A DNA stretch of 64,000 bases from Plotosus lineatus (GCA_024760905.1 CM045729.1:608501-672500), one strand, 5' to 3'; counted from the first letter of the stretch, positions 1 to 10,000 are shown. A program made the numbers and translations. The notes: generated by a model not told the origin, from the sequence alone.

Positions 1-2223
1 ACCGTCGGCTGCAACAAAGGCACGGGATTGCCATATGTGGCCAAAATCATGGGCCATGCCAAAAGCATACCTGGAATCAGTGTAAATGGTTACCTCTTGG
101 TCAGCAGATAAGATGCACGCGCGCGTAAGAGCAAACAATTCTGCAGCTTGAGCAGACGTAAAGGGGAGTGAATGAGATTCGACCACTATATCTGGAAGGC
201 AGCAGATGGCATATCCACAGTGAAAGGTACCGTCGGCAGGTTTAGAGCATGACCCGTCCACAAACAGGACCTCACTTGTAGGTAAAGGTGTAGAACACAA
301 GTCAGACCTAATGCTTGTAGCGACAACAATTTCCTGTAAACAGTCGTGAGGGCAGGGCTCACGGTCATCTTGAGCATTAAGCAGACGCTGTAAGGCGTGA
401 GCCACGGTATCAAGAGAAGAAGTAGATTTAATCGTGAGGTTATCAGTGGCACATAGAATGGCCTCATAACCTGACCTGCGCTGTGATGACATGTGTTGTG
501 TATTTAAATTTCGTAGGATCTGTTGGACCTGATGTTGTGAGTGTAAAATCAAAAGGTGCAACAAGACGATTTTCTCGGCGTCTAAAACCATTAACGCACA
601 GGCAGCCACAGCATGAAGACACGCAGGTAAACCTTGAGCTACAGTGTTTAGTGTTTTTGAAAGGAAAGCACAGGGTCTCATCCCCCCACCATGCTTCTGA
701 GCCAACACCCCAGAGGCAGTTCCCCCTTGGTGAGCAACGTAGAGGTGGAAGGGCAGTTCATAGTTCGGCAGGCCCAGAGCTGGAGCCGAGCAGAGGGCCG
801 TTTTGAGGGCTGCAAAGGCATGTTACATGTCCTCAGTCCATATGAGTGGTTGCTGGAGTGGGTCCGTGTGGTGGATTGCAGACCGGAGGCACTTGTCATA
901 GAGAGAGCAGTCTGGGATCCACTGCCTGCAGTAATTGATCAACCCCAGGAAAGCAAGCAAGGCATGCTTGGTAGAAGGTCGCTGGGTGTCTATGATGATC
1001 TTGACGCGATCTTGGGTCAATTTCTTGGAGCCTTGAGAGAGTTCATAGCTCAGGTAAATAACTGTGGGTTGACAGTATTGCAACTTCTTTCGTGAGACCT
1101 TGAAGCCTTTTTTACTCAGGAGCTGAAGGACAGCGAGTGTGGCTTGGGAACAGATCTCGGAGCTTGATGCCGAAACCAGCAAGTCATCTGCATAGGAGTG
1201 GACACAGGAACCATCAGGGGGAACAAAACACCCTAGTGCATCCCGTACAATGGTGGCAAACACCACGGAAGAATCAATGAAACCTTGTGGGAGGCATGTC
1301 CAGGTGTACTGCTGCTGCCTATGCATAAATGCGAACAGAGGCCGAGTGTCTGGTTCTACAGGGACGCTGAAAAAAGCAGAGCACAGGTCAATCACGGAAA
1401 AGTGCGTGTGTGTATGTGGTATGCCAGACATGATGGACGGAACGTCGGGCACCAGGGGCGAGACAGGCACTATGAGGTCGTTGATCCTCCTTAGGTCCTG
1501 CGTAAGTCGTCAGGTACCATCTGGCTTTGGCACAGGGTTTATGGGTGTGTTATAAGAGCTTGTACATGGAACAACAATACCCTGTTCCAGGAGTGACGAT
1601 AATACAACATCGATGCCTTGCATCTTAGACTCAGAGAGTGGGTACTGTTTTATGAAAATAGGTGTAATATGCTTTACCTTAGCCTCATAAGGAGTACAAT
1701 CGACGCAGCCCACGTCATTTTTGTGCTCAGCCCATAATGTCCTGGGCAGTTCATCCAGGGGAGAACACTGCTCTGCCACCTCACTCGCTGCACACGCTGC
1801 GTTAACATTAAAAGGTAATTCACAGGAGGTTAATGCAATCAAAGAAGGGGACAGAGATTCTGACATGGAGATGATCATGCTCGAACCATGAAAAGAAATT
1901 TGTAAGCTGAGGAGGCTCATAAGATCACGACCGAGTAAATTAAACGGACATTCCTGCATATACACAAAAGAATAAGTGATTTGTAATGCATCGAGAGAGG
2001 GGTCGTCGGGAAAACGCAGAGGGAGCGGGGGTGTGAGCTGTGAAGAGAAAGGAACCCCATCAATACCCACAGAGCTAGTTGACCGAGAGGAGAGAGCACC
2101 TGCATATTCCCTCCCCAACGAGGATAGTGTGGCATATTCAGCATCACCCACTACTATCGGGATCAGTGGGATTGCTTCATTGTTGGGAGAGGAAAAAGAC
2201 AAATGCATCATACTGACGGCCAA
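1..2223 (-). pseudogene. pol: ERV pol remnant: protease end, RT and RNase H
   Basis: Segments change frame between about 2223-1510, 1470-823 and the rest, so this is a decayed polyprotein. The first segment ends in a Leu-Leu-Gly-Arg-Asp-Leu motif typical of the C-terminal part of retroviral protease, but the expected Asp-Thr-Gly is missing: the aligned text reads Asp-Ala-Glu-Tyr. RT carries SYADDLL near 1180-1200, followed by the thumb/connection. RNase H near 1-180 shows a YTDSRYAFGMAH stretch with the second metal-binding Asp. The product would have copied viral RNA into DNA. The left window edge cuts RNase H. Assignment to a retrovirus rather than Gypsy rests on the connection region, the RNase H and the gag-pol amber joint. 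Confidence 0.82.
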
Positions 2224-2247
2224 GGGTTCCTGACTCCGCGGGCAGCC

Positions 2248-2250
2248 CTA
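2248..2250 (-). other. Amber codon at gag-pol readthrough joint
   Basis: On the minus strand TAG is followed by GGC TGC, and the downstream pol frame is the same as the gag frame, with no shift. Gamma- and epsilon-type retroviruses use UAG suppression here. A downstream pseudoknot was not modelled. Confidence 0.6.
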
Positions 2251-2797
2251 ATAAGGCCTAGCCTCAGGGGACAGTGGGTGGGGGTCTCGGGTTTGGCCTT
2301 GTCCAGGTCCACCTCGGGAATGTTGGGAGCTTTGGCCCTGTGGGCGCTCTTGACCCTTTAACTGCTCATCGCTCAACCTCTTTCTACAGTCACGTATCCA
2401 ATGTCCTTCTTTCTTACAATAATGACACTTACCAGACTTTCTCTTCCCATCATTTTGTTCCTTCTTATAATGCTGGCTTCCGCTTTGGGGAGCCACTGAT
2501 CAACCAATGCTTTGTTCCTTACTACTAATATTCCATCTGCTTCAAGCGTTCTTACACGTTCTCCGGCTGTGCGCACGGCTGAACGCTGCCTATCCTCACC
2601 CAAATCATTCTATGGGCCGAAGTCAAATATCCGGCATCAAATGTCCCTTGGCGGGGATAGCTTGGAATCTGAGGGAGCTCTTCAGTCCATCCAGCTAAAT
2701 TGTCTAGATATGGGACCGTATAATATGCGAGACCACATCGATTCATCCATTCCTTCGGGGTTTCCCTGGGAGCAGGCTTAGGGAACGAGCTACCCAT
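2248..2797 (-). pseudogene. gag: ERV gag remnant: N-terminus and nucleocapsid
   Basis: The start at 2797 gives Met-Gly-Ser-Ser, a likely N-myristoylation signal for membrane targeting of Gag. The first frame stops after about 81 codons. Two further frames carry on, and the last (2496-2248) holds one CCHC zinc knuckle, CHYCKKEGHWIRDC, followed by a basic Gln/Gly/Pro-rich tail. Only about 550 bases separate the start from the gag stop, far less than a full matrix-capsid-nucleocapsid gene, so most of capsid is missing. The frame ends in TAG followed by GGC, and pol continues in the same frame after nine codons, as in readthrough retroviruses. Confidence 0.78.
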
Positions 2798-2902
2798 GGT
2801 TTGTTCCTAAAATTACCCACACTTGATACACCGACACACAAGATACAGAGGAGTATTCGTATATATTTTTATAGCGCTCTTCCCAGTTCCCGGAACTGAG
2901 GA

Positions 2903-2985
2903 TTACCATCCCTTATGAAAAAGGGCTTAAACCATCCATTATAAAAAGGGGATAACCATCCCTTCTAAAGAAGGGATTAAACAGA
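2903..2985 (-). repeat. Three tandem hairpin units in the ERV leader
   Basis: Three units of about 25 bases each begin with ACCATCC and contain a CCCTT...AAGGG type stem. The third unit is a perfect 6-bp stem, CCCTTC-TAAA-GAAGGG. They lie between primer site and gag start, where packaging and dimer signals sit in retroviruses. The function is inferred from position only. Confidence 0.55.
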
Positions 2986-3042
2986 CGCTCAGATACTGCT
3001 AACCAGGTAGTCAAACAAATCTTGTCTTACCTGATCAGGAGT

Positions 3043-3060
3043 ATCACGTCGGGGTCACCA
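3043..3060 (-). other. Retroviral primer-binding site for tRNA-Trp
   Basis: The minus-strand text TGGTGACCCCGACGTGAT is complementary over 18 bases to the 3' end of vertebrate tRNA-Trp including CCA. It is the same primer site used by avian sarcoma/leukosis viruses. It starts three bases inside the LTR edge. Confidence 0.88.
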
Positions 3061-3063
3061 AAT

Positions 3064-3480
3064 TGTAAGGAAGACTCTGTCCCTACTTCCTCGTCTCTAA
3101 GCACGTCTATATCTCTGTGTTTCGATGTCAGAGTACTCCGGGAACAGACAATGCCAAACCACACGAGTGAAATCATTCTGGTTTATTCATCAGCTGCTCA
3201 GTGTGCTTCACTGGGCATAAAGCTTTTATACAGTGGAGGTGTGTGCGAAAAAGGGGTTACAAAGTCACATGTTTCTTTGTTCACAGCCTAAAAGCTGTAC
3301 CGTAAATCACAGTGCATGATAAGAAACCATACATCACAGTCCTGTGTCTTAGGGGCGACATTTACTACTCTGTAAACTTTGACCTCAGGAAGAATGCCGC
3401 CTCGTTTATAAACACAGGAATGATGGTAATAATACAATGGATAAAGATAAGCAAGAATGTGACCTTACAGTGACCTTACA
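3064..3480 (-). repeat. ERV long terminal repeat
   Basis: The ends form the inverted repeat TGTAAGG...CCTTACA. Minus-strand signals fit an LTR: a TATAAAAG box (plus-strand CTTTTATA near 3223) followed by AATAAA (plus-strand TTTATT near 3181). The outer end carries a direct duplication of GTGACCTTACA (3459-3480). RTE homology resumes at 3481, so the outer copy is taken as the true edge. Confidence 0.82.
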
Positions 3481-4256
3481 CCATACCTGCCCATCACTTC
3501 CTTGTCCCCTCTGTTGCCTGCACCAGCATGTCCATTGAAGTCTGCACCAATGATCACTCTTTCACCTCTGGGGGTACTCTACATCACTTCATCAACTCAC
3601 TCCAAAATCTCTCCTTCTCTTCTCGCTCACATCCTGCCTGTGGGGCATAAGCATTAACAATATTGAACATCACACCTTCAATTTCTAACTTGAGACTCAT
3701 CACTCTGTCTGACACTCTTTTCACTTCTAGAACATTCCTGACCAACTCCTCCTTCAAGATGACTCCTCCTCCATTTCTCTTCCCATCCACACCATGAAAA
3801 AACAGCTTAAACCCTGCTCGTAAGCTTCTAGCCTTGCTACCTTTCCACCTGGTCTCCTGAACACACAGTATGTCCACCTTCCTCCTCTGCATCATGTCAG
3901 CCAGCTCTCTACTTTTTCTTTCATAGTTCCAACATTCAAAGTCCCTAGTTTCAGTCCTAGACTCATGCCTTTCCTCTTCTCTCTCTGCCTACGGACACGC
4001 CTTCCGTTGCTCCTTCTTCGACCAACAGTAGTCCAATTTCCACCAGCACCCTGTTGGTTAACAGCACTGATGGCAGTCGTTGTTAACCCAGGCCTCAACT
4101 GATCCGGTATGACACTCTTTCTTGTGATTCGCATATTTTATTTGGCATTTGTTTTACGCCAGATGCCCTTCCTGTCGCAACCCTCTGCATTTATCCGGGC
4201 TTGGGACCGGGGTAAGGTAGAGACACTGGTTTGTGCCCCCTCCCCCCCAGCTGCAT
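3481..4256 (-). mobile_element. RTE LINE copy A, 5' end and start of endonuclease
   Basis: The minus-strand sequence starts near 4256 with the family's 5' end (GCAGC, then a G-run and an untranslated stretch), followed by an apurinic-type endonuclease start: LNVGT, CVQETRWKG, then an AYAPQAG box. The text matches the other RTE copies closely but carries shifts. It is cut at 3481 by the ERV; the rest should lie left of the window. The (AT)n tract abuts its 5' end. Confidence 0.8.
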
Positions 4257-4275
4257 TTATATATATATTACTAGG

Positions 4276-4342
<67 letters not shown>
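4256..4342. repeat. (AT)n microsatellite
   Basis: A nearly pure AT dinucleotide tract directly next to the 5' end of RTE copy A. Confidence 0.95.
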
Positions 4343-4346
<4 letters not shown>

Positions 4347-4563
4347 AATATCTTGAGCTATGATTAGCTATCTCAGAATTAACAAACGACGAGATATACA
4401 CTCAGTTACTCAGAACTATAGAAATGGAAATTGAAAAATGTTTGCGCTCTTACCAATTAATCGAAAAAATAATCAACTGATTCATCGATTATTAAAATAA
4501 TCATTAGTTGCAGCCCTACTGTACATCACAGAAAGCTGGATGAAAGTTGTTCTTTCATTAAAC

Positions 4564-4913
4564 TTCTTTCTTCTTTTCTTTTTGGCTTTTTTCCTTTTTC
4601 AGGGGTCACCACAGCAAATCATCTGATTCGCATGTTTGATTTGGCATAGTTTTTTTTTATCGGATGCCCTTCCTGACACAACCATTTAGCAAGGGTCAGA
4701 AACACGCTGACGGATTTGCGGCTACTCTTTATGAAAGTCAGCAATGGTTCTTTTACATGAACCTCTCACCATAGACACTGAGAGACATGACCAGCCTTTG
4801 ATAACCCAGTTAGCTGCACTGGGGGCACAGTGACGACCCTGTGGAGAGTGGGACCCGGACCCCCTTAGGATCAGCAATCCAGCACCCCTTATCACCACGC
4901 CATCACTGCCCTT
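4564..4913 (-). mobile_element. SINE with RTE-type 3' tail (copy S1)
   Basis: A 350-bp unit flanked by a perfect 16-bp target duplication, TGTTCTTTCATTAAAC (4548-4563 and 4914-4929). The minus-strand head resembles a tRNA promoter (GGCGTGGTGATAAGGG as A box, GGTCCGGGTCCCACTC as B box). The body has the family's CATTGCTGACTTTC segment, and the 3' end repeats the RTE LINE end (GATTTGCTGTGGTGACCCCT, then AAAAGAAGAAAG). It is non-coding and depends on LINE enzymes. Confidence 0.85.
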
Positions 4914-4956
4914 TGTTCTTTCATTAAACATTGACCTACTTTATAATTGCAGATAC

Positions 4957-4958
4957 AT

Positions 4959-5013
<55 letters not shown>
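4957..5013. repeat. (TG)n tract at a tspear splice acceptor
   Basis: The TG repeat is followed only by TTAG and then the exon at 5017, so the usual pyrimidine tract is replaced by a UG tract. Confidence 0.95.
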
Positions 5014-5016
<3 letters not shown>

Positions 5017-5019
<3 letters not shown>

Positions 5020-5215
5020 TTCTTGGTTGTGGCAAACTCCAGAAGAAGTGATGATGATGATGATAATAAGTGTGAGCTCTCAGTCATCTATAAATGGAGG
5101 GTGAAGAAGCAGCGCTTTGTTGAGTATCAGAAGATTCAAACCCATAGTGCTCGTGACTGGGAGGCCTTCCGAATTCAAGACGACAATTTTCTTGCTGTGG
5201 CTAATAACAGAAAAG
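5017..5215 (+). CDS. tspear: tspear exon with EAR repeats (first visible)
   Basis: TSPEAR is a secreted protein with an N-terminal thrombospondin/laminin-G type domain and a beta-propeller of EAR (epilepsy-associated) repeats; in mammals it affects hearing and tooth and hair development. This exon reads RFLVVANSR at its start, then an Asp-rich loop, SVIYKW, and a second repeat with RDWEAFRIQ and FLAVANN. The acceptor is (TG)n-TTAG and the donor is GTTTAT after AAAAG. It ends in phase 1, and the spare G joins the next exon as Gly. Earlier exons lie left of the window or beyond the ERV/RTE block. The Asp run GATGATGATGATGAT is an in-frame trinucleotide repeat. Confidence 0.85.
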
Positions 5216-5409
5216 GTTTATTTATTTTCTCTGTACCCCATTACACACATTGAATATAGACCAAACACACATTAAACTTACGGTAAAGAAAGCCTCACCT
5301 CCTTTATTGACATTGATGGGTACAATCAGACTCCGCCTCTTTAGCTGGGACTGACAAGCACTGACAAAAGGCTACTCTTTCTTTTCTAGGACTAACATTG
5401 TAAAAAGTG

Positions 5410-6200
5410 TTATACAGTAAAGCTGAATTGAATTTTATTGACAAAGTACAGAGGCTATGCCTCCTTCACCTGGACCGAAAGACACAGACAGGGGCCATGT
5501 CTTTTCCCCATGACTGACAGGTACAGATCGAAGCCACACCACTTTCACCAGGAATGACTGGTACAAGTAGAAGCCACTCCTCCTTCCTTGGGATTGATAG
5601 GTACAGGCCGGTGCCACACTTTCACCAGAACTAACAGGTACAGACAGCAACCAAGCCTCCTTTACCAGAACTGACAGGTAGGGACAGAGAACATGCCTCC
5701 TTCACTGGGAGTGACAGGTACAGACAGAGCTCACACAGTTTTCACTTGGAGTGACATGTACAGACAGACCATATGGAGCTGGGGAGGTTTGGACAGAGCC
5801 ATAGGGATTTAGCGTGGGTGGGACAAGGCATAGGAGTTAGGGAGAATGGAACAGCAATAATGAGGGTGGAACAGAGCCATAGGACGTTAAAATGGTTGGG
5901 GCAAAGCCACAGGACGTTGGAGGGGTTGGGACAGAGCCATAGGGACTTGGAAAGGATGGATCAGAGCCATAATGGGAAAGGAAGGTTTGGACAGAGCATT
6001 AGAATGTTACAGGAGAGTTGAAACAGAGCCAAAGGACATTAAGGAGAATGGGACAAAGCTATAAGGAATTATTTGTCTGGGGCAGAGCCATAGAGATTTA
6101 GAACAGATACTTTTTCACTGGGAGTGACCGGTACAAATGGAGCCCATACCTCCTTCACTGGGACTGACAGGAACAGACAGGGGTCATGCAATCACTGGAA
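5410..6200. repeat. Intronic minisatellite, about 40-bp units
   Basis: Roughly eight diverged units of about 40 bases built around CCTCCTTCAC..GGGA.TGACAGGTACAGACAG fill 5440-5770 and return at 6108-6200. A different minisatellite occupies the middle. It lies in the tspear intron between 5215 and 6261. Confidence 0.8.
5771..6107. repeat. Second minisatellite inside the first, about 31-bp units
   Basis: About ten units of roughly 31 bases with core GGGACAGAGCCATAGG and a G-rich spacer interrupt the 40-bp array. The two arrays share only short words such as ACAGA. Confidence 0.8.
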
Positions 6201-6260
6201 CAGAGTTCTCCAGGTCCTAATATGGTTCTCATGCTTATACTGTATCAGACTTGTTCACAG

Positions 6261-6493
6261 GTGAAATGAACCACAACATCGACAGCGTGATCTACAAGTG
6301 GAACCAACACACCAGAAAGTTTGAGGTGAATCAGACCATCTCAACATCTGGAGCATATGACTGGGAGTTCTTCACTATCGGACCGTACCACTTCCTCGTG
6401 GTGGCCAACACCTTTAATGGCACATCCACTGATATCAACTCCATCATTTACATCTGGCTGGGTGGACAGTTTCAGCCATTCCAGTACATCACG
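6261..6493 (+). CDS. tspear: tspear exon with EAR repeats (second visible)
   Basis: The acceptor TTGTTCACAG is followed by codons giving [15 protein letters not shown], which complete the repeat begun in the previous exon. A full EAR unit follows ([28 protein letters not shown]) and the start of another (FQYIT). Joining to the 5215 donor keeps the frame, and the exon ends in phase 0 at a GTACAC donor. No stop or shift is seen, so the gene appears intact here. EAR units of about 45-50 residues are expected to form blades of one propeller. Confidence 0.88.
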
Positions 6494-6640
6494 GTACACC
6501 AGGAAACATGAAATACATGCAGAAAACACTAATGTTTATAAATATAACAATGATGTTTACAGAGAAGCCATGATTGAAGGGCTGCGGACGGTAACTGTAC
6601 CCTTTATTTAGTGTAGGGTTTAATTAGTAATGAGATATAG

Positions 6641-6641
6641 A

Positions 6642-6699
<58 letters not shown>

Positions 6700-6744
6700 T
6701 ATGTGTGTGTATGTGTGTGTATGTGTGTGTATGTGTGTGTGTGT
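6641..6744. repeat. (TG)n microsatellite with TATG interruptions
   Basis: A long TG run broken at intervals by TATGTG units, in the same tspear intron as the L2-like and RTE debris. Confidence 0.95.
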
Positions 6745-6879
6745 TTTAAATTTTAGAGATTTTTCAAGGTTTCGGACTCGGCTACATCAAGACAGCATTA
6801 TATAGTGGTCCAAAAAACATATAAATGTAGATATGATTTCTGAAAACTCAAAGAAAAACAAAGCAAAATATTAAATAAG

Positions 6880-7205
6880 CATTCATCCATTCATTTTCTG
6901 AACTGCTTAATTCTAATTAGGGTTATGGGGAGGCTGGAGCCCATCTCAGCTGACTCCAGGTGAGAGTGCAGTACACCCAAGTAATATTATCTACATGAGC
7001 TTCAAATGAAAGACCAGCATCAATAATTGCTTCAAGATCCTTTACTGCTGCACATGATGAGACTGAAACACCATATAAACTTACTACATCATCAGAAGCC
7101 TTATTTCTAGCTGCCTGAGATCCGAGTACAAGAACTTCTATCTTATCAGAGTTTAAAAGGAGGAAGTTAGTTAACATCCAATGTTCAGTGGAGGTCAATG
7201 CTTTT
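6880..7205 (-). mobile_element. L2-like LINE fragment
   Basis: On the minus strand, translation gives WMLTNFLLLNSDKIEVLVLG, a signature of the region after the polymerase domain in teleost L2/Maui-type LINEs. The plus-strand left part (6885-6960) is the common fish tail related to GATAAAGCGG..AGAAAATGGATGG. Too broken for an open frame. Confidence 0.65.
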
Positions 7206-7299
7206 GGTACCTGCACCTTCAGTGGGGAATTAATGGACTTAATCCACCTCTTAATGTCACCACTATCATATCACAATTATACGAACCATTAATAATATG

Positions 7300-7690
7300 C
7301 AAAAACCCAAAGAGGAAATTCATGGATGTGGGGAAGGAGGACAGGAAGGTAGTTGGTGTAAAAGAAGAAGATGCAGAGGATTGGTTGAGATGGTTTGGAC
7401 ATGTACAGAGGGATAGTGAATATATTGGTAGTAGGATGCTGAGGTTGGAACTACCATGCAGAAGACCTAGAGGAAGACCAAAGAGGAGATTTATGGATGT
7501 GATGAAGGAGGACATGAATGTTAGATATAGATATAGATATAGATATAGATATTTATATCTAGATATAGATATAGATATAGGACATAGATGGTGTCAGAGA
7601 ATAAGATGCACCGGATAGGGTAAGATGGAGGCAGATGATTAGCTGTGGCGACCCTGAAGGGAAAACAGCCAAAAGGAAAAGAAGAAGAGG
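7300..7690 (+). mobile_element. RTE LINE copy B, 3' end with local duplication
   Basis: Encodes the family C-terminus (LRWFGHVQRDSEYIGSRMLR, then a Gly-Arg-Pro-Lys-Arg segment) and ends in the usual tail near 7685 (GGCGACCCTGAAGGG, AAAAGAAGAAGAGG). A second partial copy of the region encoding KFMDVGKEDRKVVGVKEED precedes it (7305-7380), so the end is duplicated. The coding text is interrupted at 7522-7580 by a mirror-like (AGATAT)n expansion. Confidence 0.75.
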
Positions 7691-8375
7691 AATATCAGTA
7701 ATATGCAAAAAGACAAAATGACAAGGTGTGGCATTGTAGAAAGAGTGGCATTTCACGTATTGAGGGTAACTATCATTATCATTATTACTAAATCAAGAAA
7801 TCCAGTTTAACCTTTATCTCCAAATATATACTTCCCATGAGCACTGGCCTGGAAGTGGTGAATAAACCCTTGCCCTGCCTGAGACAAGCTAGCTAGCTTT
7901 GGGATTGGTCGACCTCTCCTTACTCTCTTATCACAACAGCAAGACTCAGAATGATGGTATGGTAATGATTAGAGTGACATGACATGACTACGCTCTGTGT
8001 AATAGTGTACCATATTGAGTTCTTATAAGAACTTCAGATGAAGCATGGTCCGCAAGATCTGGATCATACCAGCACATGGACATAACAGTTCTTTGAAATT
8101 AAATGGAAAAGCAGGAGAAATCATCTCATGAAAATATCTCTCAACTCTGAGGAAAACTTCAAATAGACCATCAGACCAATAGCTGGAGAGTAAAAGTGAC
8201 TGATAATGAATATGTAATACACTTATGTATTGAGGGTTGGTTCTTTCATAGTTTCTTCCCTACTATCATTCATCTGGCTTGTTCATTAGGGTTACATTTA
8301 AATTTATATTTTATAATCATAATTATAAGCTTCTTTGTCATGCTGTCCTTTAAACCAACTGATTTTCATTGTTCA
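7691..8375. other. No gene seen; AT-rich
   Basis: No open frame of note, repeat unit or recognisable element. It lies in the tspear intron between 6493 and 11453. Confidence 0.5.
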
Positions 8376-8431
8376 TGCAACAGGTAACAATAAAGATTTC
8401 TTATAAGAAATCTTTATTTTTACCTGTTGCA
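8376..8431. repeat. Near-perfect 56-bp palindrome
   Basis: Two 28-base arms starting TGCAACAGGTAA and ending CCTGTTGCA meet at TTATAA with a single mismatch and no loop. It could form a cruciform or a long RNA hairpin. Confidence 0.9.
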
Positions 8432-8805
8432 TTAACAACACAAAAGACAGTGCACAAAAGCACATAGGGTATATACAAAAAGTTATATATGTGCACACAA
8501 ACACACACACTCACATATATATATGTATAGGATTTTCTGAGCAGATCCTTCCGTAGGAGAGTGCTCAATACTTTTAGGTAGAGCAAATAACAAAAACAAA
8601 AATAAAAGGACAGGACAAAGACTTTCTATTGAAACTCCATTTATCACTACAGATCTGTTTCGAGGGGTGGTGAAACCATCCTCTCTCTTCAGGTGATTAT
8701 AGAATTAGATTATGAATATTATATTAGAAATATATTAATATAAATATAATAAAATATTAGAAATATGATTATAGTATAGCCTTTTTTGTGTCTTCTCCAC
8801 CTACT
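8432..8805. other. No gene seen
   Basis: AT-rich intronic sequence with short runs of ATATAT; nothing identified. Confidence 0.5.
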
Positions 8806-9445
8806 GAGAGATTCTTGACATCTATGTGAAGTCAGCAGAGATGTAGACTCTAATAAACCTTAAGCACTCCACCCTCTTTACCTTTCCTCTGTCAGTAGAG
8901 AGCAGAGTGTTCAGTTTGCTTGGATCTCTTTGGGTACATTATCATCTTTGTTGTCTTGAATTTGTTTAGGTAAAGGTTATTGTTGTCACACCATTGCCAC
9001 AGATGCCAGACTTCCTCTCTCAGCTGACTGATGATTACCTTTTATCAGTCCTTTGATGATGGTTTTTGGTGAATTTGGAAATACTGCTGTTGGTGTGAGT
9101 GGGGGAACAGTGAAGTGTGAAAAGGTAGAAGAGGAGGGGGCTGAGAACACAACCCTCTAGTGTTCCAGTATTCAGGATGAGAGTTGGAGAAATGTGGTCT
9201 TCGTTCCTGATGTTCTGAGGTCTGCTGTTAAGGAAGTCCAGTATCCAGGTGCACAATGAGCTGCCCAGGTTACAGACAGACAGACGTTTTATTCAATAAA
9301 TGGCCATTAGCCCAAAATACAGACAAAATGAATAAATTACCCAATTTATGAACCAATTTATGTGGTTGCACTGTATTGAAAGCAGAGCTGAAGTCTACGA
9401 ACAGCATCCACACATAGGAGTCATTGCTGTCCAAGTTCAATTTAA
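8806..9445 (-). mobile_element. L2/Rex1-type LINE reverse transcriptase remnant
   Basis: Minus-strand translation of 9256-9035 gives WILDFLNSRPQNIRNEDH and GCVLSPLLFYLF, the spacer and B box of L2/CR1/Rex1-group polymerases. Upstream at 9350-9420 is a [12 protein letters not shown] A box. The Ala-Asp-Asp box is degraded. A 95-base insert with an AC/GAC-rich start breaks the region near 9265-9355. Clade choice within this group is uncertain. Confidence 0.65.
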
Positions 9446-9454
9446 TTTAATTTA

Positions 9455-9720
9455 ATTTAAATGAATTCAGTTTTATTTGTATGATACTTTTACAAATTAC
9501 ATTTTCACAAGGCAGCTGTACATAGTAAAGTAGGAGTTTATAAAGTATAAAAGAGTCTATATTACCCCTACACATCCTTAAGGAGCCTCACTCACAGCCA
9601 CGGTACCAAGAAAAATCACCCTCAGTTAACATGAGGAACAAACCTTGAGAGGAACCAGGCCCAAAAGGGAAACCCATTTTCATTTGGGTGGAACTATAAA
9701 TATACAAACCACATATGAGA
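9455..9720. mobile_element. Common teleost interspersed repeat
   Basis: Begins TTTTATTTGTATGATACTTT..TTTTCACAAGGCAGCTGTACA and contains ACCTTGAGAGGAACCAGGC, words of a very common fish repeat. A short related stretch lies at 47248-47315. No coding capacity; the superfamily cannot be settled here. Confidence 0.45.
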
Positions 9721-9995
9721 AATTCATTACAGTCCAAAATATAGTCTGGTCAGCTGTACAACAACTGTAAGTCCTACATAATTGTGAAGAAAATAATTCA
9801 TATCAACAGTCATGAAAAGTCATCTTCGCAGTCTGACTACATATCTAAGTCCATCTGGATGTTCCTCAGAAAGAGGGAGGGGCTACCAAGATGAGGACTT
9901 CAGCCAGCATCAGTACACCAGGACCAACCACAGGAATCAGAAAGCAGGAGGATCAAAATCACCAGCATCCCAGAAGAAGAATGTGCACCTCAACA

Positions 9996-10000
<5 letters not shown>

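Larger units (their letters stand above)
1..3480 (-). mobile_element. Endogenous retrovirus, right-hand part, with 5' LTR
   Basis: Read on the minus strand, the order is LTR (3064-3480), tRNA-Trp primer site (3043-3060), leader, gag (from 2797), an amber codon at the gag-pol joint (2248-2250), protease end, reverse transcriptase and RNase H, which runs off the left edge. Integrase, env and the other LTR must lie outside the window. Readthrough at an in-frame TAG, a CCHC nucleocapsid knuckle and a Tyr-Ala-Asp-Asp polymerase box fit a gamma/epsilon-like retrovirus. The copy is dead: gag is shortened and shifted, the protease lacks its Asp-Thr-Gly, and RT to RNase H changes frame. Its right LTR abuts RTE-LINE sequence at 3481, so it entered an older RTE copy. 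Confidence 0.85.

Noticed and set aside
5435..6021. Repeat proteins encoded by the 5.4-6.0 kb arrays
   Set aside because: Both frames arise from minisatellites in an intron; no start context or conservation supports coding.
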